Source: Sphingomonas_E sp042693015
GTDB taxonomy: Bacteria > Pseudomonadota > Alphaproteobacteria > Sphingomonadales > Sphingomonadaceae
Assembly: GCF_042693015.1 (NCBI RefSeq)
Contig: NZ_CP170544.1
Coordinates: 4,588,001-4,652,000, forward strand
Direction of reading: 5' to 3'
Length of the DNA stretch: 64,000 nucleotides
Shown here: positions 33,994-42,113 of the stretch, one piece after another
Numbering within the stretch: the first letter of the stretch is position 1
Layout of the letters: every line of letters starts with the position of its first letter
Made by a program: the position numbers and the translations under genes
Notes under the pieces: generated by a model
Database searches by the model: none
Seen by the model: only the letters and a program-made list of their open reading frames with translations
What the model was told of the DNA's origin: nothing

Positions 33994-35159
33994 GCCCGCA
34001 ATGGTCTTTCCTTCATCACCCGGATCGCGCGGGTAACCGGAACGGGCGGCCGGCCGGCGAGGATGCGGAAACGATCCCCCTTGGTCGATTGCGCGGCATA
34101 GAAACGCTCGATCAGGTCGCGATCGAGGCCATAGAAACGCTGCATCACCTTGTAGCGCGCGTCGGGATCGGCGGCGCGGAACAGCATCCGGTCGAGCAGG
34201 CGATAGAAACCGCGCTCCTCCCATGTCTTCCGCGCAAAATCGTGCATTTCTTCATGCAAGCTGCGCGATGCGGGCTTGTCGAGGCCGGCGACGAACATCG
34301 CCGTGCGCACCGCATCGGGCAGCGAATAGCCGGTGGTCGGGTGGAACAGCCCGGCGCGCACGCCCGCCTTCGCCACATCCTTGCCGCCCGATTGCCAATA
34401 AGCGTCGAAATCCCCGCCCAGCGCCACCGGCAGCACGCCCGTTTCCTGTCGCTCGATCTCGGCGATCTCCCAGCCCTTGCCCTCCGCATAGGCCAGGATG
34501 CGATCGGCGATCACCTCCGGGTCGAGGTCGGTGTCGTCGCTATAATAAGTGTCCTCAATGAGCAGGCGCGTCTCGTCGATCGGCAGCACATAGACGAAGC
34601 GATAGCCGTCGACCTGGGCGACGGTGGCGTCCATCAGGATCGGCCGCTCCAGCCCGTGCGGCTCCTCCAGCCGGACGACCTGGCCCAGGAATTTCTGCCA
34701 GCCGAGATCGAGGTGGCCGAGATCGCCCGGCCCCCGTGCGTCGATCACTGCCTTGGCCTGCACCCGGTCCCCGCCGTCGATCAGGATCGTCGTCTTGTTG
34801 AGCGATGCGATCCGCCGGCCCGTCATCACCAGATCGTCGCGGAGCGTGCGGCGCACCACCGCGTCCAGCCGTTCGGACAGGATCGAATAATAAGGCGTGC
34901 CCAGCCGCCGCCGGCGCTGCGGGAAGGCAATGTTGTAGCCGCGCCAGCCATGGCAGACGAGCGGGGCGAGCAGCCAGCGATCCTCGTCCGCCACGTCCGA
35001 ATGGAAGAAGGACCAGACATGGTTGCCGCCGATCGTCTCGCCTTCCTCGACCAGCAGCACGCGCAGTTCCGGCCGGCGCGCGGCCAGCGCCAGCGCGATC
35101 AGCGCGCCAGCCAGCCCGCCCCCTGCGATCGCCAGGTCACAATGCTTCGTCGCCACCAT
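33990..35159 (-). CDS. crtY: Lycopene beta-cyclase
   Basis: A 389-residue CrtY-type flavoprotein cyclising lycopene to beta-carotene. N-terminal FAD motif DLAIAGGGLAGALIALAL, then NHVWSFFHSD, VDGYRFVYVLPIDETRLLIEDTYY and FHPTTGYSLPDAV, all typical of CrtY. First gene of the carotenoid operon, 36 bases after the ABC-F stop. Later genes for hydroxylation (crtZ, crtG) are not in the window, so the final pigment cannot be told. Confidence 0.97.
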   Translation of the reverse strand: MVATKHCDLAIAGGGLAGALIALALAARRPELRVLLVEEGETIGGNHVWSFFHSDVADEDRWLLAPLVCHGWRGYNIAFPQRRRRLGTPYYSILSERLDAVVRRTLRDDLVMTGRRIASLNKTTILIDGGDRVQAKAVIDARGPGDLGHLDLGWQKFLGQVVRLEEPHGLERPILMDATVAQVDGYRFVYVLPIDETRLLIEDTYYSDDTDLDPEVIADRILAYAEGKGWEIAEIERQETGVLPVALGGDFDAYWQSGGKDVAKAGVRAGLFHPTTGYSLPDAVRTAMFVAGLDKPASRSLHEEMHDFARKTWEERGFYRLLDRMLFRAADPDARYKVMQRFYGLDRDLIERFYAAQSTKGDRFRILAGRPPVPVTRAIRVMKERPLRA

Positions 35160-35195
35160 GTGAGGGCAAGCCTTACACGGATCACATGGGGCGCG

Positions 35196-36773
35196 TCATC
35201 CCTTCACCGCGATTTGCCGCTCCACCCCGATCGCATCGAGGAAATCGCGGTCGTGGCTCACCACCAGCAAAGCGCCGTCATATTCGGCGAGCGCATTTTC
35301 CAGCACTTCGATCGAAGCCATGTCGAGATGGTTGGTCGGCTCGTCGAGCAGCAGCAGCCAGGGCGGCCGTTCACCGGCCAATACGCAGGCGAGCGCAGCA
35401 CGCAGCCGCTCGCCGCCGGATAGTGCGCCCACCGTTTTTAGCGCGTCGCGGTTGCGGAAGGCGAAGTGGGCGCAGGCGGCGCGGGCGGCCTGTTCGTCGA
35501 GCGCGGGGTTCAGCCGACGGAAATTGGCGAGGATGGTCTCGGCCCGATCGAGCAGGCTGACATGCTGGTCGAGCATGGCGATCCGCCCTTCGGCGCGGCG
35601 GACCGTGCCCGACGCGGGCGTCGCCAGCCCCACCGCGACGCGCAGCAGGCTCGTCTTGCCCGCGCCATTGGGGCCGGTCACGGCGATCCGCTCCGGCCCG
35701 TGCACGTCGAAGCTCCACGGCCCGAGCGTCCGCGCGCCGGCGCGCAACGTCACACCCTCCATCGCCAGCAGCTCGCGATTCGCGGGCAGCCCGCTTTTCG
35801 GCAGCGCGATCATCAGCGGCGTGACCACCTCCACCTGCGCGCGGGCCTCGGCCAGTTGCGCGGCCACCTCGTCGCGCAGCCGGTCGGCCAGCCGCTGATC
35901 GCGCCCGGCACTATTCTCCGCCCGCTCGGCCATCGCGCCGAGCAATATCTTCGGTTCGGAGCCCCTGGCGGCGAAGGCGCGTCCGGCCTTGTCACGCCGC
36001 GCCTTCCTCTCGCGCTGGCGCTGCACCGCGCGATCGGCGGCACGGCTGGCCTGATCGGCGCGGTCGAACTCACTCTCCGCCCGCGCCCGCGCGGCATCGC
36101 GCGCGTCCGCAAATTCGGACCAGCCACCGCCGAATATCCGCGCCCCCATCGGCGTCAGCTCGACGATCCGGTCCATGCCCTCCAGCAGCGCACGATCATG
36201 GCTGGCGACGAGCACGCCACCACGCCAGCCCGCGATCAGCGCCGCGATCGCCGCGCGGCCCTCACCGTCGAGATTGTTGGTCGGCTCGTCGAGCAACAGC
36301 AGATCGGCCGCGTCGATCAACAGCCGGGCCACGCCGATCCGCATCCGCTCGCCACCGCTGAAACTCGCGATCCGGCGGTCGAGCGCAACGGCCGGCAACC
36401 CGGCTTGCGCCAGCGCCGCCTCGATCCGGCTCTCGAGCGTCCAGTCGGCCTCGGAGAAATCCTCCTCGCTGCCCTCGCCCGCCTCGATCCGGGCAAGGCG
36501 GGCAAGCATCGCGCTCACGCCTAGCACGTCCGAGACCGTCAGGGTCTCGGGCCAGTCCTGCACCAGCATTCCGCACGTGCCGGCGCGCGTGATGCTGCCG
36601 GCTACGGGCTCAATCTCGCCCGCGGCGATGCGCAACAATGTGGACTTGCCCGATCCGTTACGCCCGACCAGCCCGACGCGCTCGGCGCCGACGGCTAGCG
36701 TCAGATCATGGAAAAGCGGCCGCTGGTCAGGCGTGGATGCGGCGACGGAATCGAAGGTCAAAAAGGCAGGCAT
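35196..36773 (-). CDS. ABC-F family ATPase
   Basis: 525 residues with two ABC cassettes and no membrane segments: Walker A GRNGSGKST and GPNGAGKTS, signatures FSGGERMRIGVARLL and LSGGERLRAALACVL, Walker B LLLLDEPTNNLD and LLLLDEPTNHLD. The linker between cassettes is long, charged and Arg/Ala-rich, as in translation-factor ABC-F proteins. Probable role at the ribosome rather than transport. Which ABC-F group it belongs to is not decided. It lies directly upstream of crtY. Confidence 0.93.
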   Translation of the reverse strand: MPAFLTFDSVAASTPDQRPLFHDLTLAVGAERVGLVGRNGSGKSTLLRIAAGEIEPVAGSITRAGTCGMLVQDWPETLTVSDVLGVSAMLARLARIEAGEGSEEDFSEADWTLESRIEAALAQAGLPAVALDRRIASFSGGERMRIGVARLLIDAADLLLLDEPTNNLDGEGRAAIAALIAGWRGGVLVASHDRALLEGMDRIVELTPMGARIFGGGWSEFADARDAARARAESEFDRADQASRAADRAVQRQRERKARRDKAGRAFAARGSEPKILLGAMAERAENSAGRDQRLADRLRDEVAAQLAEARAQVEVVTPLMIALPKSGLPANRELLAMEGVTLRAGARTLGPWSFDVHGPERIAVTGPNGAGKTSLLRVAVGLATPASGTVRRAEGRIAMLDQHVSLLDRAETILANFRRLNPALDEQAARAACAHFAFRNRDALKTVGALSGGERLRAALACVLAGERPPWLLLLDEPTNHLDMASIEVLENALAEYDGALLVVSHDRDFLDAIGVERQIAVKG

Positions 36774-36931
36774 GGATCACCGTGGAGCGGGAGGGGGCAA
36801 GGCGGTTCGCGATGTCCATCCGGTCGTTCACGGCAAATACTCCACGGTTACAGGCGTTTCATGTGGGGCAGGGGCGGGCAAAAGGCAAGGTGGCGCGCCT
36901 TCTGCCCATCCTTGGCGCTATGCCACCATGC

Positions 36932-39142
36932 TCAGCGCGGCGCCTTCACCGTGCGGTCCAGGAAAGCCTCGATCGTCCGCCACAGATGCAGACTCGTCGT
37001 CGGTCCTGAGATGCTGTGCGTCTTGCCCGGATAGACCATCGTCTCGAACGGGACGGCCGCATCCTGCAGCTTCGCCATCAGCGCCGTCGAATTGTCGAAC
37101 AGCACATTATCGTCCGCCATGCCGTGGATCAGCAGCAGCGGATCGGCGATCCTGGTGGCGTTGGCGAGTGCGCTCGACGCTTCATAGGGCGCCTTGTCCT
37201 TCGCGGGATTACCGAGATAACGCTCGGTATAGGCCGTGTCGTACAACTCCCAGCGCGTCACCGGGGCGACCGCCACACCTGCGGCAAAGGCATTGGGTGC
37301 CGCTTCGAGCAGCTTCAGCGTCATATAGCCGCCATAGGACCAGCCCATCACCGCCACCTTGCCGGCATCGACGAAGGGCTGCGTCTTCAGCCATTCCACG
37401 CCCTTGAGCTGATCGGCCACTTCTGGGCCGCCCATCTTCAGGTGGATCGGGTCCTCGAACGCCTTGCCGCGATCGCCCATGCCGCGATTGTCGAGCATGA
37501 ACACCACCCAGCCGCGCTGGGCGAGATATTGCATGCGCAGGTCGAAGAAATCGCGCTTCACCGTATGGGCGTGCGGGCCGCCATAGACGAACACGAAGGC
37601 GGGTGCCTTTTCGCCGGGCTTGAGGCCGGGTGGCGTCAGCATCGCATAATCGAGGTCGGTCCGCCCATCGGCGGCCTTGATCGTGCCATAGCTCGGCTTG
37701 ACGAGATCAGCCGCGAACGGTGCCAGCGGATGCTTGCCGGCAACCGCATTCTCCTCGATCCAGGCAAGCCGCTTGCCCGCGGCGTCGGCCAGCCAGACCT
37801 GCCGCGGCTGGTTGGGCCGTGTGGTCGTGATCAGTGCGCGGGTTGCGCCGTCGTCCATCACGACATCATTCCAGCTGCCGGGCGCCGTCAGCCGCTGCGG
37901 CTGGCCCCCGTTGCGATAGTCGACGGCGTAGAGATGCTGTTCGAGCGTGCTGTCGGCAAAGCCGGTAAAGAACAGCTTGCCGGCCTTCTGATCGACACCC
38001 ACCAGCCGCTCGACCGCCCATGGGCCACGGGTGATCTGGCTGAACTTGCCGTCCGCCCAGCGATAAAGATGGCTGTAGCCGTCACGTTCCGACGACCAGA
38101 TCAGGCTGCCGTCGCGTAGCGCGCGGAGATTGTCGTGGAGGTTGACCCAGGTATCGGCCGCTTCGCTGAATAGCAGCGTCGATGCGCCGGTCTTCGCGTC
38201 GATCCGCAGCATATCGAGCCGGGTCTGTTCGCGATTGAGCCGCTGGACGAGCACGCCGCTGGCATCAGGCAACCAGTCGACGCGGGCGAGGTAGATGTCC
38301 GGGTTCGGGCCGAGATCGGCCTTCACTTGGCCGCTGCCGTCGGGCTTGACCAGCCACAGTTCGATCGCGGCGTTGGGCGTGCCGGCGCGGGGGTAACGCT
38401 GCTCGATCACCGTCGTGCTCTCGGCGCCGATCGCGGCGCGCGAGGAGATTTCGACCTTGCTTTCGTCGACGCGGGCGACGGCGATCAGGCTGTCATCGGG
38501 CGCCCACCAATGGCCGCGGCGGCGTTCCAGTTCCTCATTGGCGACGAATTCGGCGACACCCCAGCTGATGGCGGCGCCGCCATCCTTGGTGAGCGCGCGA
38601 TCGCCGCCGCCGGCGATGTCGATGACGTGCAGGTTGCCGTCGCGGACATAGGAGACGAAGCGGCCCTTGCGGCTGACGGTGGCGTCCAGCTCCGTCTCCG
38701 GGCTGTTGGTCAGCCGCTTCACCCCGCCGGCGGGATCGGCGAGGTAGAGATCGCCGTCGAGCGGCACCAGCAGGCGCTTGCCGTCGGGTGCCCAATCATA
38801 TGCGACGATGCCCTTGGAGCCGCCGATGCGGAGGCGCTCGCGCTGCATCTTTTCGGCTTCGGACAAAGCTGCGCCGGTGCCGACCTTCTTGGAATCGACC
38901 AGCATGCGCACCTTGCCGCTGCTTGTGTCGATTGCCCACAGATCGAAACGCTCGACATCGTCGGGCCTGTTGCGGAGTACGGTAGCGAGGCTGCCATCGG
39001 GCGAGAGCTTCAGCGAGCGCGGCGTCGGGCCGGCGAGCGCGGGGCTCGCAAACAGCCGTTCGAGCGTCAGTTTCTCGGCGAAGGCGGGATTGGGAACGAG
39101 GGCGACGGCCGCGATCAGCGCGGCGGGGAGAATGCGGAGCAT
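36932..39142 (-). CDS. Exported S9 family peptidase (DPP-IV-like)
   Basis: 736 residues with signal peptide MLRILPAALIAAVALVPNPAFA. N-terminal beta-propeller (repeats such as PDGKRLLVPLDGDLYL) and C-terminal alpha/beta hydrolase. Catalytic triad: S602 in GWSYGGYM, D677 in HGMADDN, H709 in KTHSI. The propeller carries ANEELERRRGHWWAPD, the Glu pair that positions the N-terminus in dipeptidyl peptidase IV. It would release dipeptides in the periplasm. Monocistronic; 158 bases separate it from the ABC-F gene, with nothing recognised there. Confidence 0.95.
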   Translation of the reverse strand: MLRILPAALIAAVALVPNPAFAEKLTLERLFASPALAGPTPRSLKLSPDGSLATVLRNRPDDVERFDLWAIDTSSGKVRMLVDSKKVGTGAALSEAEKMQRERLRIGGSKGIVAYDWAPDGKRLLVPLDGDLYLADPAGGVKRLTNSPETELDATVSRKGRFVSYVRDGNLHVIDIAGGGDRALTKDGGAAISWGVAEFVANEELERRRGHWWAPDDSLIAVARVDESKVEISSRAAIGAESTTVIEQRYPRAGTPNAAIELWLVKPDGSGQVKADLGPNPDIYLARVDWLPDASGVLVQRLNREQTRLDMLRIDAKTGASTLLFSEAADTWVNLHDNLRALRDGSLIWSSERDGYSHLYRWADGKFSQITRGPWAVERLVGVDQKAGKLFFTGFADSTLEQHLYAVDYRNGGQPQRLTAPGSWNDVVMDDGATRALITTTRPNQPRQVWLADAAGKRLAWIEENAVAGKHPLAPFAADLVKPSYGTIKAADGRTDLDYAMLTPPGLKPGEKAPAFVFVYGGPHAHTVKRDFFDLRMQYLAQRGWVVFMLDNRGMGDRGKAFEDPIHLKMGGPEVADQLKGVEWLKTQPFVDAGKVAVMGWSYGGYMTLKLLEAAPNAFAAGVAVAPVTRWELYDTAYTERYLGNPAKDKAPYEASSALANATRIADPLLLIHGMADDNVLFDNSTALMAKLQDAAVPFETMVYPGKTHSISGPTTSLHLWRTIEAFLDRTVKAPR

Positions 39143-39193
39143 CGGCCGCTTATCGGAAGGAATCGACCGGCGATCAAGCCCGTCCCGGCGACG

Positions 39194-39227
39194 AAAAAGG
39201 GCGCGGATGGCATCCCATCCACGCCCT
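39194..39227 (-). terminator. Rho-independent terminator of the ffh-rplS operon
   Basis: On the minus strand a 12-bp GC-rich stem with one U-G pair (39215-39226 with 39199-39210) and a GATG loop is followed by TTTTT. It begins 25 bases after the rplS stop and ends before the start of the S9 peptidase gene. Confidence 0.88.
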
Positions 39228-39250
39228 GAATTCCGGTACCGTCGAAGCGA

Positions 39251-39631
39251 TCAGGCCTCGGCGGTCGCCCGCGGATCGCGACGTTCGGCGATACGCGCCG
39301 ACTTGCCGCGGCGACCGCGCAGATAATAGAGCTTGGCGCGACGGACGACGCCCTTGCGGACGACCTCGATCGAATCGACGTTCGGCGAGTAAAGCGGGAA
39401 GACGCGCTCGACGCCCTCACCGAACGAAATCTTGCGGACGGTGAAGGACGAACCCATGCCCTTGTTGGCGCGCGCGATGCAGACGCCTTCATAGGCCTGA
39501 ACGCGGGTGCGCTCGCCTTCGACGACCTTCACGCCGACGCGAAGCGTGTCGCCCGGACGGAATTCGGGAATCTTCTTGTTCTCGGTGATCTTGGCAATCT
39601 GCTCGGCTTCGAGCGTCTGGATGAGGTTCAT
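39251..39631 (-). CDS. rplS: 50S ribosomal protein L19
   Basis: 126 residues, MNLIQTLEAEQIAKITENKK with GDTLRVGVKVVEGERTRVQ and the conserved SFGEGVERVFPLYSPNVDSI. ATG at 39631 has GGAG eight bases upstream; the ATG at 39637, which overlaps the trmD stop, is too close to it. The C-terminus is slightly extended past the core (RRDPRATAEA). Last gene of the ffh-rpsP-rimM-trmD-rplS operon. Confidence 0.97.
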   Translation of the reverse strand: MNLIQTLEAEQIAKITENKKIPEFRPGDTLRVGVKVVEGERTRVQAYEGVCIARANKGMGSSFTVRKISFGEGVERVFPLYSPNVDSIEVVRKGVVRRAKLYYLRGRRGKSARIAERRDPRATAEA

Positions 39632-39633
39632 GC

Positions 39634-40374
39634 TCATCGCTCCTTCTTCTTTTGCCGCGCACCAGAGGGAGACTGCACCCGAGCGCCCTCATGGCGCTCC
39701 CAAAGGTCCGGCCTCCTTAGCCTTGTATCATTCTCGGCCATGGCTTTACGCCATGCCTCGATCTTCGCATGATCCCCAGATCGCAGCACTTCGGGGATCG
39801 TGCGTCCTTCCCACTCAGGTGGTCGGGTATAATGCGGATATTCGAGGAGGCCGCTTTCGAAGCTTTCCTCGTCCCCGCTGGAAGCGGCGCCCATTACGCC
39901 GGGAAGCAGCCGAATGCAAGCGTCGAGCGTCACCAAGGCCGCCATCTCGCCGCCCGACAGGATATAGTCGCCGATCGAGACCGGCTCGATCGGGCGGGCT
40001 TCGAACAGGCGCTCGTCTATCCCCTCAAAGCGGCCGCAGAGGATCGTCACCCCCGGCCCCGCCGCCAATTCCCGCACGCGGCCCTGCGTGAGCGGCCGTC
40101 CACGCGGCGTCATCGCCAGCAGGGGCGCGTCTGGGCGCTTCTCCAGCGCATGATCGACGGCGCGGGCGAGGACGTCCGCACGCATCACCATCCCTGCCCC
40201 GCCGCCCGCGGGCGTATCATCGACCGAACGATGCTTGTCGGTCGCGAAGTCGCGGATCTGGATGGGATCGCAGGTCCATTTCCCCTCCGCCAGCGCGCGG
40301 CCGGCGAGCGAGGTTCCCAGCGGCCCCGGGAACATCTCGGGATAAAGGGTGAGGATGGTGGCGGCGAAGGTCAT
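39634..40374 (-). CDS. trmD: tRNA (guanine-N1-)-methyltransferase
   Basis: A 246-residue SPOUT-class enzyme methylating G37 of tRNAs, which prevents frameshifting. Motifs: TILTLYPEMFPGPLG, RSVDDTPAGGGAGMVMRADV, CGRFEGIDER and ISIGDY-type VSIGDYILSGGE, the SAM-binding knot. The start overlaps the phosphoesterase stop by four bases (ATGA). The C-terminal tail is short and Lys-rich. Confidence 0.97.
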   Translation of the reverse strand: MTFAATILTLYPEMFPGPLGTSLAGRALAEGKWTCDPIQIRDFATDKHRSVDDTPAGGGAGMVMRADVLARAVDHALEKRPDAPLLAMTPRGRPLTQGRVRELAAGPGVTILCGRFEGIDERLFEARPIEPVSIGDYILSGGEMAALVTLDACIRLLPGVMGAASSGDEESFESGLLEYPHYTRPPEWEGRTIPEVLRSGDHAKIEAWRKAMAENDTRLRRPDLWERHEGARVQSPSGARQKKKER

Positions 40375-41093
40375 TGCGCCCGCCCTGTCCGGAGCGCGAA
40401 GGCCCAGTCGCGGCGGCCGGCCTCGCGTGCCTTTTCGGATGCGGCGACGAAATCATAGAGGACTTCGATCAGATCGACCTCGCCGTTCTCGACGATGGCG
40501 TAGCGGGCGTGCGGGGTGCCGGTTTCCATGACGTGCGGCAGCGGGCGATCGTCCGAATAAGCCGGCAGGCCGACGCTGCCGGGATTGGCGATGATCTGCC
40601 CGTCGAGCCACAGGACGCGCGGGATATGGGTGTGGCCGCAGAGGATCATCGGCTCTGGCCGCCCTCCGGTCCTTTTGCGCATGGCATCAAGGCTCGCCGG
40701 ATAGGCCCCCTCCTCGCCGACATCCTCCAGGAAATAGGTGATGTCGCTGTCGGGCGTGCCGTGACAGAGGAACAGATCGTCGGACCAGGCGATCGTCTGC
40801 GGCAGCGAGGCGAGCCATTCGAGATGATGCGGTGCGAGTTCAGCGATCGCATAGCTGTCGGACGGGATCATCCGTTCGACCGGCGTAGTGAGCAACTGCC
40901 GCTCATGATTGCCGGCGAGCGTCGGCCAGCCGAGCGCCATCAGCCGGTCGGCGGTCTCGCGCGGCCAGAGCGGTCCCGAGAGGCTGTCGCCGAGATTGAC
41001 GAAGCTGTCGCAGCCCCGCCCCTCGGCATCGGCGATCACGGCTTCCAGTGCCGGCAGATTGCCGTGAATGTCCGAAAGGACGGCGAGCTTCAT
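40371..41093 (-). CDS. Metallophosphoesterase inserted between rimM and trmD
   Basis: 240 residues of the calcineurin-like/YfcE type. Metal-binding motifs are LSDIHGNLPALEAV, NLGDSLSGP, LAGNHERQ, LCHGTP and CGHTHIPR. It probably hydrolyses a phosphomono- or diester with two metal ions. It overlaps rimM and trmD by four bases each, so it is a coupled member of the ribosome operon. The substrate is unknown; nothing shows that it acts on RNA. Confidence 0.92.
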   Translation of the reverse strand: MKLAVLSDIHGNLPALEAVIADAEGRGCDSFVNLGDSLSGPLWPRETADRLMALGWPTLAGNHERQLLTTPVERMIPSDSYAIAELAPHHLEWLASLPQTIAWSDDLFLCHGTPDSDITYFLEDVGEEGAYPASLDAMRKRTGGRPEPMILCGHTHIPRVLWLDGQIIANPGSVGLPAYSDDRPLPHVMETGTPHARYAIVENGEVDLIEVLYDFVAASEKAREAGRRDWAFALRTGRAQ

Positions 41094-41560
41094 TCCACGA
41101 AGGCCGGATCGATCAGCAGCCGATCCGGCTCGACGGTGACGGCGGCCGCGATCGGCGCCATGAAGCGCTTGCCGTCCGGCTTCTCGATCTCGACGATGTC
41201 GCCTGCGCCGAAATTCTCGATCGCGACCGCGGTGCCGATGGGTTGGCCATCGGCAAGGCAGGGCAGTCCGATCAGATCGGCGTGATAATATTCGCCGTCC
41301 GCCAGCGGCGGCAGGGCCGAACGGGGGACGGTCAACGGGGTGCCACGCAACGCCTCGGCGGCATCGCGATCGGCGACCTCGGCGAAGCGCGCGACGGCGC
41401 CGTTGGGGCCGGGCCGCACGCTTTTCAGCGTCAGCGTCCGTCCGCCGGCATCGAGCGTCGCATAAGGCGAGAGATCATCGGTGAAGAGCTTGAGGCGAAC
41501 CTCGCCCTGCACCCCATGCGCGCCGATCACCGCGGCCAATGTAACCGGACGGTCGCTCAA
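41090..41560 (-). CDS. rimM: Ribosome maturation factor RimM
   Basis: 156 residues. N-terminal RimM domain (LAAVIGAHGVQGEVRLKLFT) and PRC-barrel C-terminal domain (GEYYHADLIGLPCLADGQPI, DIVEIEKPDGKRFMAPIAAA). It assists 30S assembly around S19/16S head. It starts at a TTG codon at 41560; no in-frame ATG or GTG is available before the conserved region. With the strong hairpin upstream, this suggests low translation compared with rpsP. Confidence 0.93.
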   Translation of the reverse strand: MSDRPVTLAAVIGAHGVQGEVRLKLFTDDLSPYATLDAGGRTLTLKSVRPGPNGAVARFAEVADRDAAEALRGTPLTVPRSALPPLADGEYYHADLIGLPCLADGQPIGTAVAIENFGAGDIVEIEKPDGKRFMAPIAAAVTVEPDRLLIDPAFVE

Positions 41561-41581
41561 CGCTCTATCCCCGATAATGCA

Positions 41582-41618
41582 GCCGGTGCCCCACCCGCAC
41601 GCAGGCGGGGCAACCGGC
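41582..41618 (-). promoter_or_regulatory. Intercistronic RNA hairpin between rpsP and rimM
   Basis: On the minus strand, GCCGGT and GCCCC pair with GGGGC and ACCGGC to give a long GC-rich stem. No U tract follows, so it is not an intrinsic terminator. It may lower rimM expression or protect the rpsP message, as proposed for mRNA structure in the E. coli trmD operon. Confidence 0.55.
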
Positions 41619-41629
41619 CATTACAGCAA

Positions 41630-42079
41630 TCAGCCTTCGGCCGCTTCTTCAGCAGGCGCTTCAGCGGCAGGAGCTTCCTCGGCGGCGGGAGCCTCCTCTG
41701 CGGGTGCTTCCTCGACCGGAGCCTTGGCGGCTTCCTCGGCAGCGGCGATCTTGGCCGCACGCTCCTCGGCGCGCTCCTTGGCCTTCTCGCCCGGCTCGGC
41801 CTTGTTCGGGTTGTTGCGGGCAGCGCGCTCCTTCACGCCGGCGGCGTCGAAGAAACGGGCAACGCGGTCGGTCGGCTGCGCGCCGACGGACAGCCAATGC
41901 TTGGCGCGCTCGACATTGAGCGTCACGCGGGCCGGATCTTCCTTCGAGAGCAGCGGGTTGTAGGTGCCGATCTTCTCGATGAAGGCGCCATCACGCGGAG
42001 CGCGCGAGTTGGCGACGACGATGCGGTAATACGGACGCTTCTTGGCGCCGCCGCGGGCGAGACGGATGGAAACGGACAT
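41630..42079 (-). CDS. rpsP: 30S ribosomal protein S16 with acidic C-terminal tail
   Basis: 149 residues. The first ~80 are a normal S16 (MSVSIRLARGGAKKRPYYRI, IGTYNPLLSKEDPARVTLN). The remaining ~65 are a charged then Ala/Glu/Pro-rich tail with repeats of EEAPAEEAPA. Bacterial S16 is usually about 80-90 residues; alphaproteobacteria often have longer forms, and this is at the long end. Function of the tail is unknown. Second gene of the operon, 34 bases after ffh. Confidence 0.97.
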   Translation of the reverse strand: MSVSIRLARGGAKKRPYYRIVVANSRAPRDGAFIEKIGTYNPLLSKEDPARVTLNVERAKHWLSVGAQPTDRVARFFDAAGVKERAARNNPNKAEPGEKAKERAEERAAKIAAAEEAAKAPVEEAPAEEAPAAEEAPAAEAPAEEAAEG

Positions 42080-42113
42080 GACTTCTTCCTTCTACTGATC
42101 TTGTTGAAAACGC

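Noticed and set aside
37016..38119. A 367-codon open frame opposite the S9 peptidase
   Set aside because: Shadow of the peptidase; His/Gly/Arg-rich with no start context.
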